Shown: positions 55,101 to 62,164 of the stretch, in pieces
How the letters are laid out: each line of letters begins with the position of its first letter
Numbering within the stretch: the first letter of the stretch is position 1
Origin: Zeus faber
Taxonomy: Eukaryota > Chordata > Actinopteri > Zeiformes > Zeidae
Length of the DNA: 64,000 nt
Direction: 5' to 3'
Assembly: GCA_960531495.1 (NCBI GenBank)
Contig: OY482862.1
Span: 30,819,766-30,883,765 of the forward strand
Position numbers and translations under genes: made by a program
The notes under the pieces: generated by a model
What the model was told of the DNA's origin: nothing
Database searches by the model: none
The model's input: only the letters and a program-made list of their open reading frames with translations

Positions 55101-57659
55101 GTGTCTCTGCTCTAGTTGGTGTCTCTGCTCTAGTTGGTGTCCCTGCTCTAGTTGGTGTCTTTGCTCTTCTTAGTCTCTCTGCTCTAGTTGGTCTCTCTGC
55201 TCTAGGTGTCTCTGCTCTAGTTGGTGTCTCTGCTCTAGTTAGTCTCTGCTCTAGCTGCCCTAGTTGGTGTCTCTGCTCTAGTTAGTCTCTCTGCTCTAGT
55301 TAGTCTCTGCTCTAGTTAGTCTCTCTGCTCTAGTTGGTGTCTCTGCTCTAGTTAGTGTCTCTGCTCTAGTTGGTGTCTCTGCTCTAGTTACTCTCTGCTC
55401 TTGTTAGTCTCTCTGCTCTAGTTAGTCTCTCTGCTCTAGTTAGTGTCTCTGCTCTAGTTAGTCTCTCTACTCTAGTTAGTGTCTCTGCTCTAGTTAGTCC
55501 CTCTGCTCTAGTTGGTGTCTCTGCTCTAGTTGGTGTCTCTGCTCTAGCTAGTCTCTGCTCTAGTTGGTGTCTCTGCTCTAGTTAGTCTCTCTGCTCTAGT
55601 TAGTCTCTCTGCTGTAGTTGGTGTCTCTGCTCTAGTTAGTCTCTGCTCTAGCTGCCCTAGTTGGTGTCTCTGCTCTAGTTAGTCTCTCTTCTCTAGTTGG
55701 TGTCTCTGCTCTAGTTAGTCTCTCTGCTCTAGTTGGTGTCTCTGCTCTAGTTAGTCTCTCTGCTCTAGTTGGTGTCTCTGCTCTAGTTAGTCTCTCTGCT
55801 CTAGTTAGTCTCTGCTCTAGTTAGTCTCTCTGCTCTAGTTGGTGTCTCTGCTCTAGTTAGGGTCTCTGCTCTAGTTGGTGTCTCTGCTCTAGTTGCTCTC
55901 TGCTCTTGTTAGTCTCTCTGCTCTTGTGAGTCTCTCTGCTCTAGTTAGTCCCTCTGCTCTAGTTGGTCTCTCTACTCTAGTTAGTGTCTCTGCTCTAGTT
56001 AGTCTCTCTGCTCTAGTTGGTGTCTCTGCTCTAGTTGGTGTCTCTGCTCTAGCTAGTCTCTGCTCTAGTTGGTGTCTCTGCTGTAGTTGGTGTCTCTGCT
56101 CTAGTTAGTCTCTCTGCTCTAGTTAGTCTCTCTGCTGTAGTTGGTGTCTCTGCTCTAGTTAGTCTCTGTTCTAGTTACTGTCTCTGCTCTAGTTACTGTC
56201 TCTGCTCTAGTTAGTCTCTCTGCTCTTGTTGGTGTCTCTGCTCTAGTTGGTGTCTGTGCTCTAGTTGGTGTCTCTGCTCTAGTTAGTGTCTCTGCTCTAG
56301 TTAGTGTCTCTGCTCTAGTTGGTGTCTCTGCTCTAGTTAGGATCTCTGCTCTAGTTGGTGTCTCTGCTCTAGTTAGTCTCTCTGCTCTAGTTGGTGTCTC
56401 TGCTCTAGCTGGTGTCTCTGCTCTAGTTAGTGTCTCTGCTCTAGTTGGTGTCTCTGCTCTAGTTGGTGTCTCTGCTCTAGTTAGTCTCTCTGCTCTAGTT
56501 AGTCTCTCTGCTGTAGTTGGTGTCTCTGCTCTAGTTAGTCTCTGCTCTAGCTGCCCTAGTTGGTGTCTCTGCTCTAGTTAGTCTCTCTGCTCTAGTTGGT
56601 GTCTCTGCTCTAGTTGGTGTCTCTGCTCTTGTTAGTCTCTCTGCTCTAGTTAGTCTCTCTGCTCTAGTTAGTCTCTCTGCTCTAGTTGGTGTCTCTGCTC
56701 TAGTTAGTGTCTCTGCTCTAGTTAGTCTCTGCTCTAGCTGCCCTAGTTGGTGTCTCTGCTTTAGTTAGTCTCTCTGCTCTAGTTAGTCTCTCTGCTCTAG
56801 TTAGTCTCTCTGCTCTAGTTGGTGTCTCTGCTCTAGTTAGTCTCTCTGCTCTAGTTAGTCTCTCTGCTCTAGTTGGTGTCTCTGCTCTAGTTAGTGTCTC
56901 TGCTCTAGTTAGTCTCTGCTCTAGCTGCCCTAGTTGGTGTCTCTGCTTTAGTTAGTCTCTCTGCTCTAGTTGGTGTCTCTGCTCTAGTTAGTCTCTCTGC
57001 TCTAGTTGGTGTCTCTTCTCTAGTTGGTGTCTCTTCTCTAGTTGGTGTCTCTGCTCTGGTTGGTGTCTCTGCTCTCGTTAGTGATAATAGGATCCAACCA
57101 GTCATTACTAGACAATATCTCATTTAGATGACATAACAGTAAAATTTAACTAGTGATCATTTTGGGGATACCCTGGACCCTCTGGAAAGACCCACATGTA
57201 GAACCACCCAGATCATGTGACCTGTAACCCACCCCCCCGCAGAGACAGTTCATCCAGTTCGTCAAGACGCTCTACAGCTTGTTTCATGGCGACTCGGAGG
57301 AGAGCGAGCTGTTCCATGCCATCGGCACGGTAACCAGCCTGCTGCTACAGATTGGAGAGGCGGGCAACCGGGGGCAGGGCCACTGCGAGGTCGCCGGGCA
57401 GGAAGAGGCGGAACCCCGACAGGAAGAGGCCAGTACCTTACGGGAAGAGGCGGAGCCCCATCAGGAAGCAGCAAAAGGGGGAGTTCCGGACCCTGGCTGG
57501 AGGGTGAGTCTGGCTCAGATTCTGGCCTCGCTGCTGACGGAGCCGGCGCTGGTCAGCTTCCTGGAGAAGCCGCTGGACCTGGCGGCGAGGGTGGCCGAGG
57601 CCAAGGAGAAGCAGTACGAGCAGCGTGCCGCCCTGCTGGCACTGCACGGGAACAGCTGA
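33052..57659 (+). CDS. tbc1d8: TBC1 domain family member 8 (Rab GTPase-activating protein), 20 coding exons
   Basis: Predicted RabGAP: its TBC domain would speed GTP hydrolysis on a Rab protein, while GRAM domains mediate membrane/lipid binding. All 20 exons have GT/AG junctions and matching phases, total 3339 nt (1112 codons plus stop; human TBC1D8 is about 1,140). Order: N-terminal [24 protein letters not shown]1 (about residues 153-225), GRAM2 (about 285-365), TBC (about 490-700) with IxxDxxR arginine finger R542 and YxQ glutamine finger Q577, EF-hand loop 875-886, and C-terminal [20 protein letters not shown]. The N-terminus and residues such as LDSNAR favour TBC1D8 over TBC1D9. Exon coordinates are in the part entries. 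Intron 1 is 13 kb and LINE-filled, and many introns carry minisatellites. Confidence 0.95.
33373..33420 (+). repeat. Duplicate of tbc1d8 exon 1 end and splice donor
   Basis: ACATGGGGAGACCGGGAGGA then TCGCAGGTACACCACCCTAC repeats the real exon 1 junction (33150-33190) with two mismatches. The interval between (33181-33372) is a minisatellite of CACCACCCTACACCACCCAA type. Confidence 0.85.
33480..35935 (-). mobile_element. Degenerate LINE (RTE-like, clade uncertain) in tbc1d8 intron 1
   Basis: On the - strand, from high to low coordinates: endonuclease piece (35390-35740, [20 protein letters not shown] and [13 protein letters not shown]), RT pieces (34860-35070), [16 protein letters not shown] with [20 protein letters not shown] (34020-34290), [12 protein letters not shown] and [14 protein letters not shown] (33690-34110), and a C-terminal [18 protein letters not shown] (33500-33910). 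Many frameshifts and stops; inactive. YGAESW and LRWTGHV motifs are widespread in RTE/I-like LINEs, so I leave the clade open. Confidence 0.75.
36130..39432 (+). mobile_element. Degenerate L2-type LINE, 5' part (interrupted by another LINE)
   Basis: In order: an ORF1-like SGNH-esterase segment (about 36290-36810; [41 protein letters not shown]), an endonuclease (37000-37650; [17 protein letters not shown], then [15 protein letters not shown] and [10 protein letters not shown]), and an RT (about 37960-39240) with [10 protein letters not shown] at about 38660 and [20 protein letters not shown]. Several frames are broken by stops and indels. The coding frame stops at WNTLPRDLR near 39430, where a Rex1-like LINE begins on the other strand. 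The last codons resume at 43144. Confidence 0.88.
39528..39736 (+). mobile_element. tRNA-derived SINE with L2-like tail
   Basis: The head GGTAGCTCAGGAGGTAGAGC (A-box-like) and GGTTCGATCCC (B box) are tRNA-like. A body with GTGTCCTTGAGCAAGACACG follows, then the tail GTAAGTCGCTTTGGATAAAA plus GCGTCTGCTAAATGACTAAA ending in TGTAATGTAAT. The tail is the same sequence as the 3' end of the L2-like LINE at 44035-44650. It is inserted in the 3' UTR of the Rex1-like LINE, whose ATATGCAGTGAAATG sequence resumes at about 39735. Confidence 0.85.
40119..42095 (-). CDS. Reverse transcriptase ORF of the Rex1-like LINE
   Basis: A 658-codon uninterrupted frame. The N-terminal part is the endonuclease-RT linker ([20 protein letters not shown]), the central part is the RT fingers and palm with FADD, and the C-terminus is [20 protein letters not shown] and [19 protein letters not shown]. 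Upstream endonuclease codons are out of frame, so this ATG may not be the original start. It is a transposon gene, not a host gene, antisense within tbc1d8 intron 1. Confidence 0.85.
   Translation of the reverse strand: MVTREVKRWTDHSEAALQDALTDVDWDMFQSISSDVSEFIEVAVSFVATLADNIIPTVKVWIFPNQKPWVDKSICCALNDRTTAYNDGLVSGNMDNYKAASYNLRRAVRDAIRVYRETVELQMEQGDTRRLWQGLRMITNYKSSPSPATSVDASLANELNSFYARFESGNSTASSPANWSYTAGDERALSVSVHEVRRALMRVNTRKAAGPDGISGRVLKTCANQLAPVFTTIFNISLAESVVPSCFKRSTVVPVLKIASPACLNDYRPAALTSVVMKCFERLIKDYICASLPRTLDPLQFAYQQNRSTDDTVSQVLHTTLTHLDGQKGAYVRMLFIDYSSAFNTIVPTRLAVKLKELGLNASLCAWTLDFLTARPPVVRVGKHMSSSLTLNTGSPQGCVLSPLLCSLYTHDCVARSSSNTIIKFADDTVVVGLITDCDEKAYREEVADLSLWCQDNSLHLNVSKTKELIVDFRRGSQSRTHVPLVINGISVDRVSSFKYLGVHITEDLTLILQTDTLVRKARQRLYHLRRLSKFRVSVRILKSFYSGAVESILTGNITAWFGSCTAQDRRALQRVVRSAERTTGTTLLPLQELYTRRCSSRARRIMKDPHHPNNGLFQLLQSGKRLHSHTVRTERLRQSFFLQAIRTVNADLSRGPH
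43144..43196 (+). mobile_element. L2-type LINE, 3' continuation after the Rex1 insertion
   Basis: Directly after the Rex1 5' end, the + strand reads [13 protein letters not shown], the standard C-terminus of fish L2 reverse transcriptases. This rejoins the frame that stopped at WNTLPRDLR near 39430. Confidence 0.7.
43197..44034. other. Repeat-rich filler in tbc1d8 intron 1
   Basis: Contains (GTCT)n at about 43203-43236, CTAACCTTATACCTAAAC-type repeats at about 43270-43385, and GCTGCTGTTGTT-rich sequence at about 43440-43565. At 43570-43900 an unclassified, possibly transposon-derived stretch (GACTAGGGTCTTCCAGATCT) shows no coding signal. Confidence 0.45.
44035..44652 (+). mobile_element. L2-like LINE 3' fragment, young copy
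   Basis: A 158-codon unbroken frame encodes the RT C-terminus ([69 protein letters not shown] stop). A 3' UTR ends with AAGTCGATTTGGATAAAAGT and a (TAAATG)n tail. It is almost identical to 5466-6030 and is 5' truncated. Confidence 0.9.
44660..44835. repeat. (ATGG)n microsatellite
   Basis: GATGGATGGATGG units with GGTGGATA variants, directly after the LINE tail. Confidence 0.93.
44836..46085. other. tbc1d8 intron 1, distal unique part
   Basis: No gene recognised. It contains GGTTAGGGTTAGCCCTAACC at about 45358-45377, a short inverted telomere-like motif, and an A-run at about 45210-45220. Confidence 0.4.
46086..46195 (+). mobile_element. L2-like LINE/SINE tail just upstream of tbc1d8 exon 2
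   Basis: TTCTCTGTCGCAATGTAGCT...TCGCTTTGGATAAAAGCGTC followed by (TAAATG)n is the 3' end seen at 44560-44650. It stops 40 bp before the exon 2 acceptor. Confidence 0.85.
46236..47688 (+). CDS. tbc1d8: tbc1d8 exons 2-5 (GRAM1 region)
   Basis: Exons 46236-46346, 46794-46912, 47007-47235 and 47448-47688, residues 42-275. Key stretches are [20 protein letters not shown] (exon 2), [20 protein letters not shown] (exon 3), the GRAM1 core [20 protein letters not shown] (exon 4), and [20 protein letters not shown] with [15 protein letters not shown] (exon 5). Exon 4 ends in phase 1 at GAAG|GTGGGC and exon 5 in phase 2 at AAGAG|GTGAGG. Confidence 0.94.
47700..47760 (+). repeat. Duplicate of tbc1d8 exon 5 end and splice donor
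   Basis: Intron 5 begins with a copy of the last about 50 exon bases plus donor: GGAGCTAGGCCCGGACCTGC then AGAGACCTGGGGGCATAACC and AGGAGGTGAGGAGG, 62 bp after the real one, with few mismatches. Confidence 0.92.
48018..48485. repeat. 21-bp minisatellite (TGGTCCAGCTGTGGTTCTAAC) in intron 5
   Basis: About 22 tandem 21-mers. Because 21 is a multiple of three, a frame reading VVLTGPA repeats stays open, but it is intronic. Confidence 0.95.
48486..49029. other. tbc1d8 intron 5, distal part
   Basis: Unique sequence with no recognised feature other than the exon 6 acceptor (CCCCCTCCGCAG at 49018-49029). Confidence 0.5.
49030..50237 (+). CDS. tbc1d8: tbc1d8 exons 6-8 (GRAM2 region)
   Basis: Exons 49030-49237, 49743-49937 and 50085-50237, residues 275-460. 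Exon 6 reads [20 protein letters not shown] and [20 protein letters not shown], and exon 7 reads [20 protein letters not shown] and [20 protein letters not shown], together forming GRAM2. Exon 8 ([20 protein letters not shown]) is the variable linker to the TBC domain. All three end in phase 0. The exon 7 donor used here is the first of three near-identical ones. Confidence 0.92.
49478..49630. repeat. Two (TA)n tracts flanking a short spacer in intron 6
   Basis: TATATA runs at about 49478-49505 and 49567-49629 flank a 60-bp spacer. Upstream, at about 49300-49470, is a diverged ACAGTATAGTAATGTTTATA repeat. Confidence 0.92.
49938..50030 (+). repeat. Triplicated splice donor after tbc1d8 exon 7, 39-bp period
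   Basis: GTAGGTGGAG occurs at 49938, 49977 and 50016, each in a 39-bp unit that also carries GGAGAACCAGAGCT. The sequence between the donors is open in the tbc1d8 frame, so the second and third donors would add 13 or 26 residues ([13 protein letters not shown]) without a stop. Confidence 0.93.
50308..52009 (+). CDS. tbc1d8: tbc1d8 exons 9-12 (TBC RabGAP domain)
   Basis: Exons 50308-50443, 50654-50868, 51010-51127 and 51724-52009, residues 461-712. Exon 9 ends [15 protein letters not shown]. Exon 10 has the IxxDxxR motif IERDLHR (residues 536-542) and ends at the YxQ motif GYCQ (Q577). Exon 11 begins [20 protein letters not shown]. Exon 12 has [35 protein letters not shown] and DDGQALMVL. Both catalytic fingers are intact, so GAP activity is expected. 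The exon 9 donor is followed at once by (GT)n. Confidence 0.95.
50444..50496. repeat. (GT)n tract at the exon 9 donor
   Basis: The tract starts at the first intronic base: CTCTG|GTGTGTGT. About 26 GT units. Confidence 0.95.
50503..50578 (-). repeat. Inverted copy of tbc1d8 exon 13 in intron 9
   Basis: The reverse complement reads GTGAGCGGTGAAGGGGAGCC, CCCTCCTTCCCAGCATGCTT, TGCAGGAGGATGGCGACAGC, TCCACAGGGAA. Exon 13 (52144-52220) has the same series with a handful of substitutions and a 3-base indel. No other exon is included. Confidence 0.9.
50869..51009 (+). repeat. Quadruplicated acceptor in intron 10, exact 36-bp period
   Basis: TAG|TCCATGAAC occurs with the exon side starting at 50902, 50938, 50974 and 51010. 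The last is used (it continues ATTGTGGCC, giving SMNIVA). The three upstream copies each read SMNTL-type residues for eleven codons and then meet the next acceptor's TAG in frame as a stop. Confidence 0.94.
51235..51716. repeat. 18-bp minisatellite (CCCTCCCTGTCCCTTGGT) in intron 11
   Basis: About 27 units alternating CCTGTCCCTTGGT and CCTGACCCCTGGT. It ends a few bases before the exon 12 acceptor and is strongly pyrimidine-rich on the transcript strand. Confidence 0.94.
52064..52128. repeat. (GT)n tract forming the 3' end of intron 12
   Basis: About 32 GT units run to GTAG|CTTCC, so the exon 13 acceptor has a GT repeat in place of a pyrimidine tract. Confidence 0.95.
52131..52638 (+). CDS. 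tbc1d8: tbc1d8 exons 13-15 (post-TBC linker)
   Basis: Exons 52131-52257, 52382-52477 and 52570-52638, residues 712-809. Exon 13 ([20 protein letters not shown]) starts at the expected point after the TBC domain. Exon 14 reads [20 protein letters not shown] and exon 15 [20 protein letters not shown], both matching conserved TBC1D8 stretches. Exon 13 is 127 nt, so skipping it would shift the frame. A (GTCT)n run (about 52325-52377) precedes the exon 14 acceptor. Confidence 0.92.
52760..53577 (+). CDS. tbc1d8: tbc1d8 exons 16-17 (EF-hand region)
   Basis: Exons 52760-53006 and 53512-53577, residues 810-914. Exon 16 contains [20 protein letters not shown] and a canonical 12-residue EF-hand loop (875-886: D, D, D at positions 1, 3, 5, S at 9, E at 12), suggesting calcium binding. 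Exon 17 reads [20 protein letters not shown]. The intron between carries ACTACT-rich sequence. Confidence 0.92.
53588..53945. repeat. 10-bp minisatellite (CTCACCGCAC) in intron 17
   Basis: About 35 decamers such as CTCACCGCAC and CTCACTGCAC with CGCAGCGCAC variants. It resembles the nms 5' UTR pentamer but is a separate array. Confidence 0.94.
53988..54263 (+). CDS. tbc1d8: tbc1d8 exons 18-19
   Basis: Exons 53988-54071 and 54166-54263, residues 914-974. [20 protein letters not shown] (exon 18) matches the conserved LLSTSRPL region, and exon 19 reads [20 protein letters not shown] with coiled-coil character. The exon 18 donor was placed at CCAAC|GTATTT because only that phase joins to exon 19. 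A closer GT (CTCCAG|GTGGAC) would break the frame. Confidence 0.85.
54340..57085. repeat. 18-bp minisatellite of acceptor-like units in intron 19
   Basis: About 150 units of GTTAGTGTCTCTGCTCTA or GTTGGTGTCTCTGCTCTA, with shorter variants and recurring CTAGCTGCCC blocks. Every unit ends CTCTGCTCTAG, a pyrimidine-rich tract plus AG as in a 3' splice site. Larger blocks (for example around 54950-55060 and 55140-55250) are repeated. Confidence 0.97.
57243..57659 (+). CDS. tbc1d8: tbc1d8 exon 20 (C-terminus, stop)
   Basis: Residues 975-1112. [20 protein letters not shown] and [13 protein letters not shown] are conserved. A low-complexity [12 protein letters not shown] stretch matches the variable region, and [20 protein letters not shown] with FLEKPLDL is the conserved TBC1D8/9 C-terminal signature. 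The frame ends HGNS-stop at 57657-57659. Confidence 0.93.
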   Translation, partial: RQFIQFVKTLYSLFHGDSEESELFHAIGTVTSLLLQIGEAGNRGQGHCEVAGQEEAEPRQEEASTLREEAEPHQEAAKGGVPDPGWRVSLAQILASLLTEPALVSFLEKPLDLAARVAEAKEKQYEQRAALLALHGNS

Positions 57660-58570
57660 TCCAAGATTGTGGCTGGAAGGAAGAGGAGCTGGGCTGTCAG
57701 AGACTCCGGGTGGAGAAAGGATCCAGTTTGGACCAGTCGCTCTCCTCTTTCCAGAGGTCCGGTCCGTTCCAAATCTTTGAAACCTGCATTTTGCTGCTTC
57801 TGACGTAAAGTTCAAAGGAATCGTGTCAAATTGCTGGAATGTAACAGAGTATTCACCGGTTGGTGAAGCACTGGTCCTGGTCCTGTTTGGACCAGGTTGT
57901 GGTTCTCAGCCAGGGCGATGCTTTCTGCAGTTTAACGACCAAAAACCTTCAGTTCTTCTTCATTTTAATTTCTTCAAGAGAAATGGGGAAACTCACTGAA
58001 TTCAACTTCCTGTTTCAGCTTCAGTTTCCTTTGGGAGAAGTAAAAGCTGCGGCTGTTGGTAGTTTAAGTCCAAAGCCACAAGTATCGCGACAATAGTTTA
58101 TTGATCCTCTTATCAATAACTACTGTATGATTGCAGTACAGACACTAATCAGTTTTATTGATCCGGTGAAATCCACCTCTGCTCTTCCCATGATGCACCA
58201 GGTCATATCACATCATTTCTATCATATGAATATACTCCTACTGCACAGCCTCTTAGAAAGGCTTAGGGTGCAAAAAGAAGGACTGGGCGGGTCCCAGATC
58301 CTCATCCAGTCCTGGAGAAGCCTCGTCTCTGTCACGCACCCGGTGGGAAGGGCAGTCGTTCCCTGGGGTGTGGGACTGTGTGTGTATATATATATATACA
58401 TAGAAATATATGCAGGTATAATGGTACAATAGATCAATATCATGTCATTGATATCATTGATATCGAGTGTCCTCATCACCATGGAAGCAGACCAGGTTGT
58501 GAAGACGAAAGTTTCAAAAATTTAAAATGTTTTAATTTGCTGCCAAATCTGAAATGCTTCATTCAGTTCC
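57660..58570 (+). other. tbc1d8: tbc1d8 3' flank / probable 3' UTR
   Basis: Unique sequence with no further coding exon. I see no AATAAA close to the stop. A (TA)n run lies at about 58384-58398. The first AATAAA signals on the + strand after the stop that I noted are at 60853-60858 and 61728-61733. Confidence 0.4.
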
Positions 58571-58574
58571 ACAT

Positions 58575-60802
58575 ACCACACCCATACAGAAATACACCCA
58601 TACAGAACTACACCGTCCATAAACCACACCCATGCAGAACCAGACCCAAACAGAACCACACCCATACAGAACCGCACGTCCCAGAACCACACCCATACAG
58701 AACTACACCGTCCCAGAACCACACCCATACAGAACTACACCCATACAGAATGACACGTCCCAGAACCCCACCCATACAGAACTACACCATCCCAGAACCA
58801 CACCATCCTAGAACCACACACATACAGATCTACACCATCCTAGAACCACACCCATGCAGAACCACACCCAAACAGAACCACACCCATACAGATCTACACC
58901 ATCCTAGAACCACACCCATGCAGAACCACACCCAAACAGAACCACACCCATACAGAACCGCATGTCCCAGAACCACTCCCATACAAAACTGCACCCATAA
59001 AGAACCACTCCCATACAAAACTGCACAAATAAAGAACCACACCCATACAAAACTGCACCCATAAAGAACCATACCCATACAGAACTACACCCACACAGAA
59101 ATATACTCCCAGAACCACACCCATACATAACTACACCGTCCCAGAACCACACCCAAACAGAACTACACCCATACAGAACCACACCCATACAGGACTACAC
59201 CATCCCAGAGCCACACCCATACAGAACCACACGTCCCAGAACCAGTCCCATACAGAACCACACCCATAAAGAACCGCACCCCTAAAAAACCACACTCATA
59301 CAGAACTTCACCATCCCAGAACCACACCCATACAGAACTACACCCATACAGTACCCAGCCATACAGAACTACACCGTCGCAAAACCCCACCCATTTAGCA
59401 CCACACCCAAACAGAACCACACCAATACAGAACACCACCATTCCAGAACCACACACATACAGAACCACACATCCCAGAACCACTCCCACACAGAACCGCA
59501 CCCATACAGAACTACACCGTCCATAAACCACACCCATGCAGAACCAGACCCAAACAGAACTACACCCATACAGTACCCAGCTAAACGGAACCAAACCCAA
59601 AACCACATCCATACAGAACCACACCCGAACAGAACCACACCCGAACAGAACTACACCGTCCATAAACCACACCCATGCAGAACCAGACCCAAACAGAACT
59701 ACACCCAAACAGAACTACACCCATACAGAATGACACGTCCCAAAACCACACTCATACAGAACCACACCCATACAGAACTACACCATCCAAGAACCGCTCC
59801 CATACAGAACCACACTCATACAAAACTACACTGTCCATGAACCACACCCATACAGAATGACACATCCCAGAACCACACTCGTAGAGAACTGCAAACATAC
59901 ATATCTACACCATCCTCGAATCACACACATACAGAACTACACCCATACAGAACCACACCGTCCTAGAACCACACACAAACAGATCTACACCATCCTAGAA
60001 CCACACGCATACAGAACCACACCCATACAGTAGCCAGCTAAACAGAACCACACCCAAAACCACACCCAAACAGAACCACACCCAAACAGAACCACACCTA
60101 AACAGAACTACACCGTCCCAGAGCCACACCTATACAGAACTACACGTGCCAGAACCACTCCCATACAGAACTACACCGTCCCAGAACAACACCCATACGG
60201 AACTACACCATACAGTACCACACCCATACAGACCTACACCCATACAGATTTACCCTGTCCCAAAACCACACCCATACAGGACGACATCCATACAGGACTA
60301 CACCCATACAGAACTACATCCATACAGGACTACGCCATGCTTGAACCACACCAATAGAGAACCACACCCATACAGGACGACATCCATACAGGACTACACC
60401 CATACAGAACTACATCCATACAGGACTACGCCATGCTTGAACCACACCAATAGAGAACCACACCCATACAGGACGACATCCATACAGGACTACACCCATA
60501 CAGAACTACATCCATACAGGACTACGCCATGCTTGAACCACACCCATACAGAACTACACCATCCCAGAACCATGCCCATACAGAACCACACCCATAAAGA
60601 ACCACCCCCATGCAGAACTACACCCATACAGAACTACACTGTCCCAGAACCACCCTCATACAGAACCACCCCCATACAGAACCACGCCCATACAGAACCA
60701 CGCCCATACAGAACTACACCCATACAGAACCCCGCTCATACAAATTCACCCCCATACAGAACTATCCATACAGAACTACACCCATACAGAACTACACGGT
60801 TT
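58575..60802. repeat. 16-bp minisatellite (ACCCATACAGAACTAC / ACCCATACAGAACCAC) downstream of tbc1d8
   Basis: About 2.2 kb of units with core CACCCATACAGAAC, punctuated by CCGTCCCAGAACCA variants. A block around 60290-60540 is a 128-bp unit repeated three times. Long frames on both strands are repeat artefacts. Confidence 0.96.
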
Positions 60803-60852
60803 GATTAGAAACATAGATTCTTTGTTTCTGTGTTTTCTGCATTTAAATGGAA

Positions 60853-60858
60853 AATAAA
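60853..60858 (+). terminator. tbc1d8: Candidate distal poly(A) signal for tbc1d8
   Basis: AATAAA followed by GTGTTTTATT-type GU-rich sequence. If used, the 3' UTR would be about 3.2 kb and include the minisatellite. Another AATAAA lies at 61728-61733. Confidence 0.3.
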
Positions 60859-62164
60859 TGTGTTTTATTCATCAAAGCAACCGCTTTGATGTTTCCTGGG
60901 GCACAAAGGGAAGCTGCACTTTTTTGGGGAGAGATGAGCTTTTTATGATTTTTCTAATTCATAGTAATTCAAGATATCGCTGCATTTAAAACAAATGTTT
61001 TCAAGATACATCTCACTTTGACGCTGGGAACTAGACTAGCTGATCCCCTCTGCAGTCATGCTTTGAGCTAACACAGTTATCATGGTGTTGGGGGCTCGGC
61101 ATCATGGGAGCACGTCCCTGATAGGATGCGATCAAACAGCTGAGGGGGCGGAGCACAGGGGCTTCCAATGATATAATAATATTTGAATATTGTAACCATA
61201 TCGAACCACAAATCCATTCTTTCATTGCAACGTTATGAAATGAAACAACATTTTTGTTTGCTGCATACAAAATACATTACATTTGGAGTAATAATAGAGG
61301 ACCAGGGTGAAGAACATTTTATTCATTTCAACTTAATTCTTCAGAAATGCAGATTTCTGATATCCCCAAAATTCATTATTTTCTTCAAGGATTTGTCACA
61401 ATTGTATGTTTCATTAAAAATTCATGGAAGCAGGAAAACTGAAATGATCTTTATTCTCAGTTTTTATTTCAGTACGAGCCCCTTTTATGTTTCTGTGTCG
61501 GGAATGCTACGGGTTGCTCTTTGTCTGTGGCAGTGTTTTTATATATATATTTTTATATATATATACAGTACATATAAATATATATAAATGTATATATTTA
61601 GCTGTCTGTGGCTGTGTTTTTCCGAGCAACACTTCCATCTTTAAAGTGTGAAATTCCAACGATGGGGAGATCGATTTGTGTCAAAATGATTTGTGTGAAC
61701 ATATAAACAATCGATGTGAAATCTGTAAATAAAGACATTCCACAAACACTAAAAAAGATTGATAAACGTTTACAAAAAACATTTTTCATCCGTGGATCCT
61801 GCATTTCACCTCGAAGTGTTGACACTGACTTCCTGTCCCAACGATGATCCACGTGTCGCTGTTATTTTGGGGTTGGATGGAGCTGAGCAGACACAAAAAA
61901 ATAAGAATCCTGCAGCATCTGAAACCCTCTCGTTCAAACACCCTGCTCCACCCAAAACCGTGCTACACCCATCGAGGTTGCCAACTCCAACAAACACATG
62001 GGAGGGAATGCGATGCCACTAATACTAATAGAGAAGAAAGGAACGATACAAACACACTGGGAGCCAGTGTAGACGAGCACCTGCAGGACATGAGCACCAA
62101 GCACAGGGTGGACCACACAGGCAGTGGCCCTCAGGGGGCTGTACAGGCAGCGGGTCTCAGGGAA
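60859..62164. other. Unique intergenic sequence
   Basis: No gene recognised. AT-rich (TATATATA) at about 61535-61600. Frames at 61183-61587 and 61759-62170 have no recognisable domain. Confidence 0.35.

Noticed and set aside
33052..57659. tbc1d9 or tbc1d8b as the identity
   Set aside because: The N-terminus [41 protein letters not shown] and the shorter C-terminus fit TBC1D8 best, and the pdcl3/nms neighbourhood agrees.
58378..60808. Frames with HPYRTTPIQN-type repeats
   Set aside because: 16-bp minisatellite downstream of tbc1d8; frames cycle through the same repeat.
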